In this document: positions 32,000 to 43,094 of the stretch, piece by piece
How the letters are laid out: the number at the start of each line of letters is the position of its first letter
Numbering within the stretch: position 1 is the stretch's first letter
Assembly (NCBI GenBank): GCA_035578175.1
Contig: JAQMRL010000002.1
Span: 77,667,645-77,731,644, forward strand
Reading direction: 5' to 3'
Length of the DNA: 64,000 nucleotides
DNA from: Catonia carolina
Taxonomy: Eukaryota; Arthropoda; Insecta; Hemiptera; Achilidae
Program-made: the position numbers and the translations under genes
Notes under the pieces: generated by a model
What the model was told of the DNA's origin: nothing
What the model saw: only the letters and a program-made list of their open reading frames with translations
Databases searched by the model: none

Positions 32000-33713
32000 G
32001 AGGCATAATTTGTAAGTTCATAATTCAGTTCAAAATAATAGAACTGTTATGTTCCGTTTTCAGGTTTTTATGTTTAAAAATCCGTTTCATGAGATCACGC
32101 ATCTGTTGGCTGGTGGCAATTCTTTCTATATAAAAGGAGTCGGCGTGAGAAGTGCGATTGCATGCTCACTTAACTCAGGATTATCTTTCCTCATAATGGG
32201 ATCGAGCCCAGTTAGCTCAAGTAACAAAACTACTCTTTAAGAGGAATCGAACGACACTATTGTTGTTTCCGAATTCCGACTTTGATTTGTTGACTTCCAG
32301 TTTTGGGCCACTTCCAATCGAAACCGGAATTTCCAACCCACTCCAGGCCCACTCATTTTTTTTGTGTAGATTACGAATCCAGAAACCGTTTGTTGCTATC
32401 TCTTACAGTTTCTACCATCTGGATGTGATGTAGTTATGTGACGCTCACGAACGAGTCGTACAAAAGAACTAGCTCTTTTACTAAGCGGTGAGCCACCCAG
32501 CTCTTTTATTTTGAACGACCAGCACACCGAGCGTTTCTCCCCACGCAGCATGCTCTCCGCACAGAGCTGACTTGTGCATCCCCTCCACGACTAAACCACT
32601 TTTCTCTAGTCGCATCGTATCAAGGGCTACCTAAACACTGCATGGAAGGTATATATTTCGTATCAAACTCGGCCTCTGTTTGTCAGGGTGCAGGAGACGG
32701 TTGCGGAGAGGGAGTCATTATTCTTTCATACTATACTACAACAACCCTGTGACAAGTGGTTGTAAAAAACCATTGTGCTGTACTGTAACAATTTTACCAC
32801 GTGCGTACAAAACAAAGATAGACACATGACAAAAATTTATTTGTGGAAAGGGATGCATGAACGTTCAGGTTGATGCACGCGCAAACACAACGTGCTGTGT
32901 GCGAAGGAGTGAGCGAAAATCACCCTTGGCTCGACTCACTGTCTGTTTATTCAGATAGGTGAGGTGAGTGGTGTACGTATTAGAATCTACTAGCTCACTG
33001 TTACAGTTCACCCAGTCTCATTGTTCAATTGTACGGCACGCTCTGTACCATTTACTCAAGTGTGCGTAGCGGGATGTGCTAGCTCATCTATTTTACTGTG
33101 CCACTGTCCCATGACTAATGTGATGGACATAAGAAAATGATGGTGACAATTTCAAAAATTACCACCAACTAACATCAATTTTTTTCTGATCATAAATCAA
33201 CTTCATTTTTTAGTTTGACAAATTCATGAAATATTTTGCTTGTTTCTTTCATTAATTAAACACCTACTTAATATTTTCAATATTTTCATTTTATTCCTAT
33301 AGTTATTATTATTATTATGTGGCATAATGTAGTAAAAGTAAATTTAGTTTAAAAAGTTATTTTTTATATCAACCTTTCTTTGTTTATTGTACATAGAATT
33401 TTCCGTAAGATTGTTTCTATGTTAGTTAATAAAAGCTTTTATTTCAACCGAAATTTTGTTTTTAACAATTATTTTAAATTTAGAATTTTTTTATAATAAA
33501 TGTTGCACTTTTAGTGTTCTATTATTTATATTTTTATGAATTATTATTATTGTTAGTAATTATTATTATTATTATTCTATGGCTCAATTATCTGCTTTAT
33601 TTTTTTATGGATAATTATTTTCTGCTTTTTAAGAATATATTTTTCGTTTAGGAATGTTTTTAAATATGATTTGCTGATGTCTGTTGAGTTGATTGCTTTT
33701 GTTTTGGTGCTAG
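32000..33713. other. Long intron stretch with no assigned element
   Basis: A TATATAAAAGGAGTC promoter-like motif occurs near 32130, and GAGTGAGCG-type motifs near 32900 resemble those at 35480-35700. I found no ORF, clean terminal repeats or target duplications. Confidence 0.4.
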
Positions 33714-33791
33714 AACGAGGGATATCCCCGTAAAATGAAGGACTTGATGCGAATGAAAGCGAAAGCTACGAGCGATGCCGACTTAACGGGG
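33714..33791 (+). CDS. Otop: Candidate Otopetrin cassette exon (26 codons)
   Basis: TTTTGTTTTGGTGCTAG could serve as an acceptor, and GGG before GTGAGT is a strong donor. The 78-bp exon is phase 0 at both ends, as required between exon 3 (ends phase 0) and the exon at 47334 (starts phase 0). It would insert NEGYPRKMKDLMRMKAKA and TSDADLTG into the cytoplasmic linker between helices 2 and 3. An ATG at 33735 is also in frame, so it might instead be an alternative first exon giving a shorter protein. It lies in a stretch free of recognised transposons. The case rests on splice signals and phase only, and there is no motif proof. Confidence 0.45.
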
Positions 33792-33937
33792 GTGAGTCCT
33801 AGGAAGATTTTATCCCACCCTTCAATCTGTATCAATCTACTATTGTCTGCTGTTATTTTGGAAAGCAATTTCAGTCATTTAAGCAATTTTCATTTCTTTT
33901 GTTTTTTGCTTTATTAACTTATTAATAATTAATCAAG

Positions 33938-34283
33938 CTGGGCTAAAATAAATAGTTCTGTTTCTTATCACATGGTCAGCCAATTAAATGACTGAATCAT
34001 TTAATAAGAGAAGAGGTAGAGGTGTACTGTGACACTAATCACAGTTATTTCCTCTGAAAGTATTGAATTTCATCATTATACAGTTGGACCCTGTGGTGAA
34101 TGAAGTGAAGGTGTCATTTGCAGAGTGGAAAATAAGTGCTTTTCAGAGGGCCCAGCATGCTGATAAGCATACTTTTCTATTCAGTGAGTTGTGGCAATAG
34201 TAAACCACCTCACTCCTCATTTTACTTAGTAAAACCTCTACACATTTCAAATCAGCCTACAGGCTGATGACCTAAATAACACA
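33938..34283 (+). mobile_element. SINE S4, 5'-truncated
   Basis: It starts at GGGCTAAAATAAATAGTTC and ends CAGGCTGATGACCTAAATAA. It lacks about 55 bp of the head. Confidence 0.8.
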
Positions 34284-34540
34284 ATTAATGAAACTTAATA
34301 TTACTTAATTTATATGACACTGGCTAAAAAGAAAACGGTATTATTATTTTATCAAAGAAAGAGTTATGCTTTAGCAATGGGGTTAGTCAAAGAAAAGTGA
34401 TACTTTGGACTAAGTGATACAAGCGATGTTCTAGGAAAAGGAACCAGTACTTTCTGTCACTTACAAGTTACTGATTACGTGACAGTTACTTACAAACTAA
34501 AGTAATTAGCAGAAAAATGTTTGTACAAACAGAAGCTAAA

Positions 34541-35299
34541 AATCTGGTGTGAAACACTCACACAACTTTCTCTTGCCAATCCAATTAATTAACAATATAA
34601 CCTAACATTAATAATAAAACATTAGAAATAAATATAAACCTAACCACAAAAAAACATAACCGTATTTTTTAATCATGAGTGAAAGACGCTAAATGGAAAT
34701 CGACCTCAGTTTGGCTTAAAAATACGGAAAATCACTCTTTCACGCTAACCTAGGCTCTGTAGAGAAAAATACTCTAAATAAAAGTCGTAGATCTTTTAAT
34801 TTCCTATAAATTTTTCCTATATATATTTTTGTCGTTAAATGCATACTAAGGCTGAAATCTTTAAAAAATTGATTTTTCACACGTTTTCGTAAGGAAAAAC
34901 CAAATTGCTAATTTACGCTAAACTAAGCATTATACAAAAAAATATTTGAAATAAAAGTTGCAGGATTTTAAATTTTCTACAACTTTTATTATGTAAATTT
35001 TTGTGCTTAAATGCATATTAAAGCCGCAATCTTAAAAAAACAATTTTTTCACGTGAAAACAGCCTCACCAAGAATTTCAGAAACATGGCGCCTACTCTAT
35101 CTTGTAGAGCATAAAAAATTTAGTAAACCAGGCGATTTAAAAAAAAACTTAGGAGCCGTTTTTGAAAAAATTGAAAAATGACACGAATAAATTACTACTT
35201 CCGGTTGACCAATTTTGATGAAAATGTTTGTGTCGAGTCCGATAGTGGTATGTAACTTAAGTTTTAAGTTTGTACGATGTTCCGTTCTTGAGATACTCT

Positions 35300-35346
<47 letters not shown>

Positions 35347-35460
35347 CAGACCAATCGCTAAAAACATGTTTTTTGTATTCAGGGGATCTAAAAACGTGTA
35401 GATCCGGTGAAGAGTGTATTTGTTATAATCAACATGAAAACAATACTTTCCGTAGAAAGT
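34541..35460 (-). mobile_element. H1 copy with (CA)n
   Basis: It begins AATCTGGTGTGAAACACTCA and carries both internal ~150-bp modules. A pure CA tract lies at 35304-35345. The 5' element end is shortened (TTTCCGTAGAAAGT), missing the TATATTCATATAGGCAAG palindrome. Confidence 0.75.
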
Positions 35461-35828
35461 AAAAAATGAGTTAGCACGCACCATTTCACTGACATGAGTG
35501 AGCGGCACAGAGCGTGTAGTTCAATTGAATGATTCGAATTAATTTATGGAAGTGAGCTAACAGATTCAAGCACAACACTGAGCTTTATTAAATCAGAAAT
35601 TAATGAATGGTGTGAGACTCTCGCTCACCACTTCATCACACACAGCGTGTTGTGTTTGCGCATGTGTGAAGTACCTGAGCGATCACGCACTCCTACACAT
35701 AACCAATTTCATCTGTCATGTTGTGTCCATCTTTCTAATTATTAATGTAATACCCATTTCTACAAATAGATTTGGTTTAGGTTGTTGGAAGTATTGTATC
35801 CGCGAATACTACTAGAAATTTTAAAAAA

Positions 35829-37477
35829 ATCTGGTGTGAAACACTCACACGACTTTCTCTTGCCAATGCAAAAATAATGAAAAATATAACCTAAAATTAA
35901 TAATAAAACATTAGAAATAAACAATCAATTAATATAACTTAATTTTAATCATGATTGAAAGACGCTAAATGAAAATCAATGTCTGTTCGGCTTAAAAATA
36001 CGGAAAATCACTCTTTCACACTAAACTAAGCTCTGTAAAGAAAAATGCTCTAAATAAAAGTTGTTGATCATTTAATTACCTATAAATTTTATTATATACA
36101 CTTTTGTCATAAAATGCATGCTAAGGCTAAAATCTTAAAAAAGTCAATTTTTTATACATTTTTGTGAGAAAAACACTGAAAATCGCTAATTACCGCCAAA
36201 CTATGCATTATAAAAAAAAAATTTTGAAATAAAAGTTGTAGCATTTAAAATTCTGTACAACTTTCATTTCATATATTTTTGTGCTTAAATGCATATTAAA
36301 GCTGCAATCTTAAAAAAACAATTTTTTACAAGAAAACATCCTCTTCAAAAATTTCAGGAGATATGGTACCTACCCTATCTTGTAGAGCATAAAAAATTAA
36401 GTAAATGAGGCGATTTTTAAAAATCGTAGGAGCTGTTATTGAGAAAATCGCAAAAAAGTGAAAAATCACGTGAATAAACTACTACTTCTGGTTGACCAAA
36501 AATGTTCATGCTAGGTCCGGTATTAGTATCTAGCTTAATTTTCAAATTTCAAGTTCGTACAATGTTCCGTTCTTCAGATATTCTGTTCACATGCACGCGC
36601 GAGCGCGCGCGCACACACACACACACAGACTGTTAGCGCTTGTATGGGCGCTGAATAAGTACAATAAAACGAATTTAAACTGAATAATTCTACCGTAATA
36701 AGTAGACGATTAATTAATTGAACTCGGAGGACCAGGTTAGTTTTAAGCAGCTGCCAACCACAGCTAAAACGACTTAGAGAATAAACGAAATGAATTAATA
36801 GATGATTGAACGAAATAACGAAAGGTAGGGGACATAATTGGAAGGACAAAAACATAGGAAGGCACACACTTGAACAACTATTCGTAACAAATGAAAAGCG
36901 CTCTTACCTGGAATCCAGAAAACGACTTGAGACTTGTAGGCACGCACGTGGAGAAACACTGATAACATCGCAATAAACAAACAGCAACAGTTCACAATAC
37001 AAAATACATGAGCAATTGAATATAATTCACACAAAGCAAAGAACAATGAACAGTTTAAGTTCATAACAAACGACGAATAACGAACGAAACAGATTGTAAA
37101 CGAAGAATGGCAGGGTATCAACAACCCCAAACCACGCGCTAAGCGCAGAAGGCAGAAACGCTTCCATTCATCACGAAAGCCGATACAAGAGTGTGTATGA
37201 GGATGCCGGATATGCAAGAAAGGAGTAGGGATAAAGGATGACGTGATTAGTGATGTCACGCGGAAACAATCAAGCAGGAACAATTATGATTAGCGGGAGA
37301 AAACAATTTGAATTGACCCGGGTAAGACTGGCGCTAACACAGACCAATCGCTAAAAACATGTTTTTTTTTTGGTTCAGGGGTCTGAAAATGTGTAGATCT
37401 GGTGAAAACTCGATTTCGAAAAATCTACATGAAAACAATACTTTCCTGCCTATATAATCATATAGGCAAGAGAAAGT
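35829..37477 (-). mobile_element. H1 copy interrupted by a solo LTR
   Basis: H1 sequence runs from CTGGTGTGAAACACTCACAC to the CA tract at 36611-36630 and resumes at 37340 with CAGACCAATCGCTAAAAACATG. It ends CATATAGGCAAGAGAAAGT. Confidence 0.8.
36631..37339. mobile_element. Solo LTR, 709 bp, 5-bp target duplication
   Basis: It starts TGTTAGCGCTTG and ends CTGGCGCTAACA (TG..CA with a short inverted repeat), flanked by CAGAC at 36626-36630 and 37340-37344. No internal region or second LTR is present, so it is a recombination product. The target length fits Ty3/gypsy or BEL elements. An AATAAA is present near 36781. Confidence 0.8.
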
Positions 37478-37499
37478 AAAAAGTATATATTTAAAGTTG

Positions 37500-37747
37500 T
37501 GGAAATAAAATAGGCCTACATACTCTACAACTTTTATTTCAATTTTTTTTCTACAGAGTTTAGTTTAGTGTGAATTAATGTTTTTCTGTATTTATAAGTC
37601 GAACAGAGGTTGTTTTTCATTTTGTGTTATTCACTCATGATTAAAATTAAATTATGTTTTTCATTTAACATTGATGAAACATAGGTTATATTGTTCATTA
37701 TAATATACATTAGCAAGAGAAAGTCATGTAATTGTTTCACACCAGAT
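37500..37747 (+). mobile_element. H1 3'-end fragment
   Basis: Only the last ~250 bp of H1 is present, ending AGCAAGAGAAAGTCATGTAA and TTGTTTCACACCAGAT. It lies next to the preceding copy in inverted orientation. Confidence 0.65.
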
Positions 37748-37981
37748 TTTTAATAAAAAAAATCTACATGTATTATTATACATCTTTCAAAGAGGTTCTT
37801 TTATTTATTTGCAGCCTGACAAAGATTTATTTTAGTTGTTATATTAATAAACTTAGTTGACTTAAAATTTTCTATCTTGCCGCACTAATAGTAAACTATA
37901 TTTAATTAATTCTCTAACATTGCAAGCTAAATTGCATTGAAAAATAAATCTTTATAATGCATCCTGCAGTTTGAAATTATT

Positions 37982-38322
37982 TCTATTTCATATAATGAAT
38001 TAATATAATAATTTCACTAACCTTCTTTTTAAACTGCGTCACCTTTATTGATGGTACATCTTCACCTGAAGTGCGTCACCTGAAGATGGTACATCTTCAG
38101 TCACTTGTATAAAACTGTTTTATACAAGTGACTGAAGATGTACCATCTTCTGTAAATTTTAAATAAATGTGAAAAAATTTTTTAGTTTCAATTTTTCATT
38201 TACTCTGATGATGGTGGATCCACCGAAACACGTGTAAGTAGAAATTACAATAATAGTGACGCAGTTTAAAAAGAAGGTTAGTGAAATTATTATATTAATT
38301 CATTATATGAAATAGAAATAAA
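37982..38322. repeat. Nested inverted repeat
   Basis: Outer arms of about 62 bp (37982-38043 and 38258-38322) share ATATAATGAATTAATATAAT and CTTTTTAAACTGCGTCA inverted. Inside them is a near-perfect palindrome at 38083-38150 with GATGGTACATCTTCAGTCAC arms. It may be a small MITE. Confidence 0.8.
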
Positions 38323-38578
38323 TTGCATTGGCTTAAATTTTTCTTTTTTTAAATACAGTAGAATGTCAGTAATCTGGATTAATTGAGACCGGATTTCGTC
38401 CAGATTATCAAATTGTCTGGATTTACAAAATGATTTGAAAAAATTTCCGGTAGACAATGTAAAATAGTAGTTACAATCGCACATGATTCACTGGTGTGGT
38501 GTTTGCAGAAAAGGGAAGGGGTGGAGATAAATTAAAACATTTATAAATGCTACATAATTTATAGTCTGGCTACACTAA

Positions 38579-39354
38579 AGCCGGGTACACACCTACAGGT
38601 ATAACTGACAGGTCTACCCGTCGCAGGCAAACTGTCATGTCAAACGTGCAATGTAGATGAACAATAACTATCAGTTTTTGCAACTGTCAGGTCGCCTGTC
38701 ACCCTTCTGAAAATTCGGCAGGCGCACGGTTCACCCGCCGGTAGACCTGCTATTGTGTAGGCATTTCATGCTAACTGTCAGTTGTCCATGCTCGTGCTGA
38801 ACGAATAGTGCTCTCTTGCGGCGTAAATACATTTTTTACTGCTTGTGATTTGCTTTAATTTTGTTTTGCGATTTGATTTGTTTTGTGTAGTTTTATATCG
38901 CGTAGTTTTTATATTATTTAGTTCATTATTTTAATTTTAGTAGTTTTTGTGTTTTATATTGCGGTTGTCCGGTTTTTCGATAGTCAGATAATGGAATCTA
39001 GGAAGAAAGAATTCATGGAAGATTTCATCGAAATTTATCGTAGTGAGCCATGTATATGGAACGTAAAGAGCGCAGAATATAGTAATCGCCCCCGAAAAGA
39101 AGCTGCTTACGCAAAACTATTAGAAACTCTGAAAGGAATTGAACCGAGTGCCACCAGAGAAACAGTGTTAAAAAAAATCAGCACACTAAGAAGTAACTCC
39201 CGCAAACACAGCAATAGTGTTATCTCTCGACATTTTTGAACCAACTGATGGACGGTAGACTGTACGTGTGGATGCCCCTGCATTTAAGTTTGACATGACA
39301 GTTTGCCTGTGACGGGTAGACCTGTCAGTTATACCTGTAGGTGTGTACCCGGCT
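38579..39354. mobile_element. Harbinger-type element with TAA duplication
   Basis: TAA at 38576-38578 and 39355-39357. Terminal inverted repeats of about 65 bp begin AGCCGGGTACACACCTACAG. The three-base TAA duplication and the MADF/Myb-like ORF are hallmarks of PIF/Harbinger. The DDE transposase is absent. 776 bp in all. Confidence 0.8.
38991..39239 (+). CDS. MADF (Myb/SANT-like) ORF inside the Harbinger-type element
   Basis: It starts MESRKKEFMEDFIEIYRSEP and continues CIWNVKSAEYSNRPRKEAAY and TVLKKISTLRSN. This matches the MADF layout: a first helix ending before a conserved Trp, then R-K-AY. MADF/Myb-like proteins are the second product of PIF/Harbinger transposons and help the transposase bind DNA and enter the nucleus. 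The domain runs nearly to its end, and the last ~15 residues look out of frame or truncated. An in-frame extension upstream starts at a non-ATG codon, so 38991 is preferred. It is probably a remnant of an internally deleted transposon. Confidence 0.65.
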   Translation: MESRKKEFMEDFIEIYRSEPCIWNVKSAEYSNRPRKEAAYAKLLETLKGIEPSATRETVLKKISTLRSNSRKHSNSVISRHF

Positions 39355-39654
39355 TAAGAGTATTCCTACGTAGGCAACCAGCAACACAAGTGAGCATGCG
39401 CATTAATTTAAAATAAGCGCAGCATGATCAACACACAACAATTCCATACAACACTAATTCGCTCTAAGCTTAATATTATTATAATGAAAACACGTTCAAT
39501 TCATCTGTTAGAAAATATTTTATAAATGGAACATTAATAAGTGAAACTTTTACTATGGTTACTCTTATATTGCTTATTTTATGTACAGTAAATGTAGGCC
39601 TACAACAAACTAATACTGTAAAGTTAGATAACATGAAAGTAAAAGACAACCACC

Positions 39655-40065
39655 TGTGTGGTGTAGTGACTAGTACACTAGCATACAAAGTGAAAGGTCT
39701 GGGGTTCGATTCCCAGCTTGAGTTTAGAAATTTTTTGTACTCCAACCCACTGTAGCCGCTAATGGGGAGCACGCCCCAGACGACACAGTGCGTGCCCATA
39801 AAACTGCGGTTTAGCTACCCTATCCTTGCCTGGTTTCAAGGTAACGGGTGCTAGCTTTAGCACCTCCGTGTGCTATTTGTAGTACATCTGTGCGGGGTAG
39901 AGCCACGTGCAAACCATTAGCTGCGTAACGAGCTCAACAGTGACTTGTCCAACGTTTAGACAAGTAGTGTGGGGGGTGACCGCACCCACTCATTTGGGTT
40001 CACCCTTAGGGGTTGTGGGTTCCTAGGTAGTGCTCTAAAGCCACTAGGCTGCTTAACTTCTTACC
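39655..40065 (+). mobile_element. SINE S3, long-tailed form
   Basis: The tRNA-like head (GTGTAGTGACTAGTACACTA, GGTTCGATTCCC) is followed by CCGCTAATGGGGAGCACGCC and GAGCCACGTGCAAACCATTA, ending CACTAGGCTGCTTAACTTCT. The body after the head is shared with 41990-42990. Confidence 0.65.
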
Positions 40066-40245
40066 GGTTTATTATTTTTTTTCAGAAATGAATACTATTT
40101 TGCTTCTTTTTTTTTTGCTTTTAACACAATTATTACAGCTAATTATGACCAAATATGGTATTAAAAGCAATATTTTTGCATTTAAAATATATTTTATTCA
40201 TAATAATTTAAAACAATTGGTTACCTAACCTATCTTAATGTTGTA

Positions 40246-41579
40246 CGAGGGTTATTTTTTTTTCAACCTCCGATGGTGGAAAAAAATAGACAGATTTTGA
40301 TTAAAAAATGATTTTATTACTAAAATTACAGTAAAGTCTTACTTATTTCTCTACATAATCGCCGAATCGATTGAGGCATTTGTCGTATCGTGACACCAGC
40401 TTTTCGATACCCTCTTCAAAGAAGTTTGCCGCCAATGAGGTCAGGAACATCTGGACAGCATCTTGAAGTTCTTCGTTGGTAGCGAAGCGTTGCCCGCCCA
40501 ACCACGACTTCAATTCTCGAAAGAGGTGGTAATCACTCAGTGCTAGGTCTGGACTATACGCTGGATCATCAAAAACTTCCCACTTAAACTGTTTAAGAAG
40601 GTCTTTGGTCACATTGGCACAGTGTGGTCGTGTATTTTCATGGATCATAACCACGCCAGATGAAAGCATCCCTCTTCGTTTATTCTGGATCGCTCTACGG
40701 AGGTTACGCAAAGTTTCACAGTAACTTTCCTTTGTTATAGTGGTTCCTTTTTCCATAAATTCAACCAACAACACTCCCCTTCGGTCCCAAAAGACAGTAG
40801 CCATTGTTTTCTTGTTTGTCAGTGTCCATTTTAACTTTTTGGATTTGTTTGGAGAAGATGTGTGCATCCACTGCTTCGACTGTTCTTTGGTTTCTGGATT
40901 GTCGTACAAGACCCACGTTTCATCGCCAGTAACGATACACTTTAAAAACTCTTCCCCTTCATTATGGTAACGACTAAGGAACTGTATGGCAGACACCATT
41001 CTCTGGGTTTTGTGGCCGTCACTAAGCATTTTCGGGACCCAACGAGCGCAAAGTTTGCGGTAACGTAGGACATTTGTCACAGTGTTGTATAGAGATGACC
41101 TTGAAATGTCCGGAAATTCGGCAGAAAGTTCACTTATTGTGAACCTTCGTTTGTCTCTGACCACTTGATCAATCCGCTCAACAATGCCTGCAGTGGCGAC
41201 GGACTTGCGTCCCTGACCCCCTTCGTCATGGACATCGGTTCGCCCTTCCTTAAATTTTCTGCACCATTCCCGTACACTACCATCACTCATTCACTTTTCA
41301 CCATACACTAGGCTCATTCTGCGATGAATTTCAGCAGCACTACACCCTTCCGCTTGCAAAAAGCGAAGCACACTTCGCAACTCACATTTGGCGGGAGATT
41401 CGATCGTATCGGCCATGATTCAGCTCCCGTATCTCAGCTACAACTGACGCTGTGAAGATGCGGCCGGCACAGGCAGTGTGGAGGAGAGATGCGCAATCGC
41501 CTGACGCGCAGGTTACACCACCGCCCACCTTCTGCTTGCTTGGAAACACGATCGGAGGTTGAAAAAAAAATAACCCTCG
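40246..41579 (-). mobile_element. Full-length mariner, TA target site
   Basis: TA at 40244-40245 and 41580-41581. Inverted ends CGAGGGTTATTTTTTTTTCA, then ACCTCCGAT, on both sides. 1334 bp with one transposase gene on the minus strand. Confidence 0.92.
40343..41416 (-). pseudogene. Mariner transposase with one stop and a changed catalytic residue
   Basis: The frame begins at 41416 (MADTIESPAKCELRSVLRFL). An in-frame TGA sits at 41293-41291 after VYGEK, and the frame then runs unbroken for 315 residues (41290-40343) to CLNRFGDYVEK. The HTH region and WVPKMLS linker are present. First catalytic Asp: TGDETW (residue 123 of the downstream frame). The second position reads HENTRPH, so Asp is replaced by Glu (codon 40639-40637). 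The third Asp in LALSDYHLF (residue 253) keeps the 34-residue spacing of DD34D. With the stop and the Asp-to-Glu change it should be inactive. Confidence 0.92.
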
Positions 41580-41989
41580 TATTATTGAAATAAAGTCTGT
41601 AAGTCCATAAAATAAAATATAAGTCCATAATTGTTTCATTTTGCATAATTGAATATTGTTTTCTATAAAATCACTTAAAAAATAGTTATAAACAAATAAA
41701 AATCATTACATTTATAGGTTATTTGAGCACATGGACCACCGTAACTAACGACGTCACCTCGCGTTCGTAATAATATGCGTAGACTACGTTGAAGCTACGT
41801 ACTAGCGCTCTATATCATTGTGCAAGACAGTGAAATTAAATACTTAATGCTATCGACGTAATAAGCTGACACAAAACATAATAAAATGGAATAAAAACTC
41901 CTGACGTAATATTCCGTTAGCGCCCTTTTTCGTGCATTATCGGTGCGACATAATATTCCATCGGGAACCGGCAAGGGGTTAAATTTTTC

Positions 41990-42990
41990 CGGAATGAGCG
42001 TAGCTGGCCGAGAGGTGTACAGATAAATACGCGTGTAGCCGCTAATGGGGAGCACGCCCCAGACCACACTGAGCGTGCCCATAGAACTGCGGTTCTATGG
42101 GCATATTCATAGAACCGCTCGTACCTGGTTTCAGGTAATGGGCGCTGGCCGTAGCACCGCCGTGTGCTATTCGTAGTACATCTGTGCGTGGTAGAGCCAC
42201 GTGCAAAGCATTAGCTGCGTAACTAGCTCAGTGATAGGCCCAGAGCCATTCTGTGGAATTGGTGAAGGCTATTATAGAGGTATAGTTAGGGCCTGGGAAG
42301 AGGAGGCTAAAACCTCCTATTGGGGGAAGGGGCTGTGAACAGGCAAAGAAATTCATTGCCTATTCCAGCAGAAAGGCTGGGATATATAATAGACTAGGAA
42401 GACAGGACTTGAGGAGGGTAGTGGGCCTGATGACTGGTCATTGTAATCTTGGGTATCATTTATCCAAGATAGGAGTTGCTGAAGAGAGCCTGTGTAGATT
42501 CTGTCATGAGGCAGAGGAGAAGGCTGAGCATATTTTATGCAGTTGCAAAGTGGTTGGCTGCAAAAGAAGAGCGCTGATGGGTAAGGACGTGTTAACACCT
42601 TCTCAGGTAAGTGCACTAGATCCTAGGCGGATCCTGCGCTTTATCGAAAGTGTGGGTCTTGCATAAATAAGGAATAGGGGCAATCACAAAAGATCTTTTA
42701 GGTCGCGTGGAGGAGGGGCTGCAGAAGCCTGAACGCCCTGGTTGTAAAGAAGAAGAACTAGCTCAGTGGTGACTCGTCCAACGTTTACACGAGTAGTGAG
42801 GGGAGTGACCGCACCGACTCATTTGGGTTAGCTTCTCAGGGGTTGTAGGTTCGCGTGCTGGGTACCATTCTGAAGCCACTAAGCTGCTTAAATTCCTCCG
42901 GAATGGGCTTGGTGGACAGAGGAGTGAACAGATAAATGCGTGTGTAGCCGCTAATGACCAAACTGTCGATGTGACTAAATAAACTAATAA
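41990..42990 (+). mobile_element. Long-tailed S3-related SINE, split by a LINE tail
   Basis: 41990-42233 and 42756-42990 share GCCGTGTGCTATTCGTAGTA, GAGCCACGTGCAAAGCATTA and GACTCGTCCAACGTTTACAC with 39655-40065. They end GCTAATGACCAAACTGTCGA, the S3 tail. Confidence 0.65.
42234..42755 (+). pseudogene. LINE 3' end with CCHC-type C-terminus, 13-bp target duplication
   Basis: AACTAGCTCAGTG at 42221-42233 and 42756-42768. The frame from about 42345 to 42666 encodes FIAYSSRKAGIYNRLGRQDL, VVGLMTGHCNLGYHLSKIG and the zinc-knuckle-like CRFCHEAEEKAEHILCSC. This is the C-terminal layout after RNase H in jockey/R1/LOA-type LINEs. It is truncated upstream and ends in GAAGAA repeats. Confidence 0.8.
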
Positions 42991-43094
42991 AAATAGGAAA
43001 ACACACAACACAGCAATTACGTGTGCACTCTGTTGGGATCGGTGCGTATTAGTCTTTTTTTTTTTGGCTCTTTTATCCAAATACATACAGTATT

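Larger units (their letters stand above)
38560..39480 (+). mobile_element. Element-Y fragment split by a Harbinger-type insertion
   Basis: TATAGTCTGGCTACACTAA joins, across the insertion, to GAGTATTCCTACGTAGGCAA and GAGCATGCGCATTAATTTA. The uninterrupted version is at 48747. Confidence 0.75.

Noticed and set aside
32121..32240. TATATAAAAGGAGTC followed by a short frame as a possible gene
   Set aside because: No domain, splice continuity or repeat evidence supports it; a promoter-like motif alone is weak in AT-rich DNA.
36795..37283. 162-residue minus-strand frame inside the solo LTR
   Set aside because: It lies wholly within the 709-bp LTR, has no recognisable domain and is probably a chance frame.
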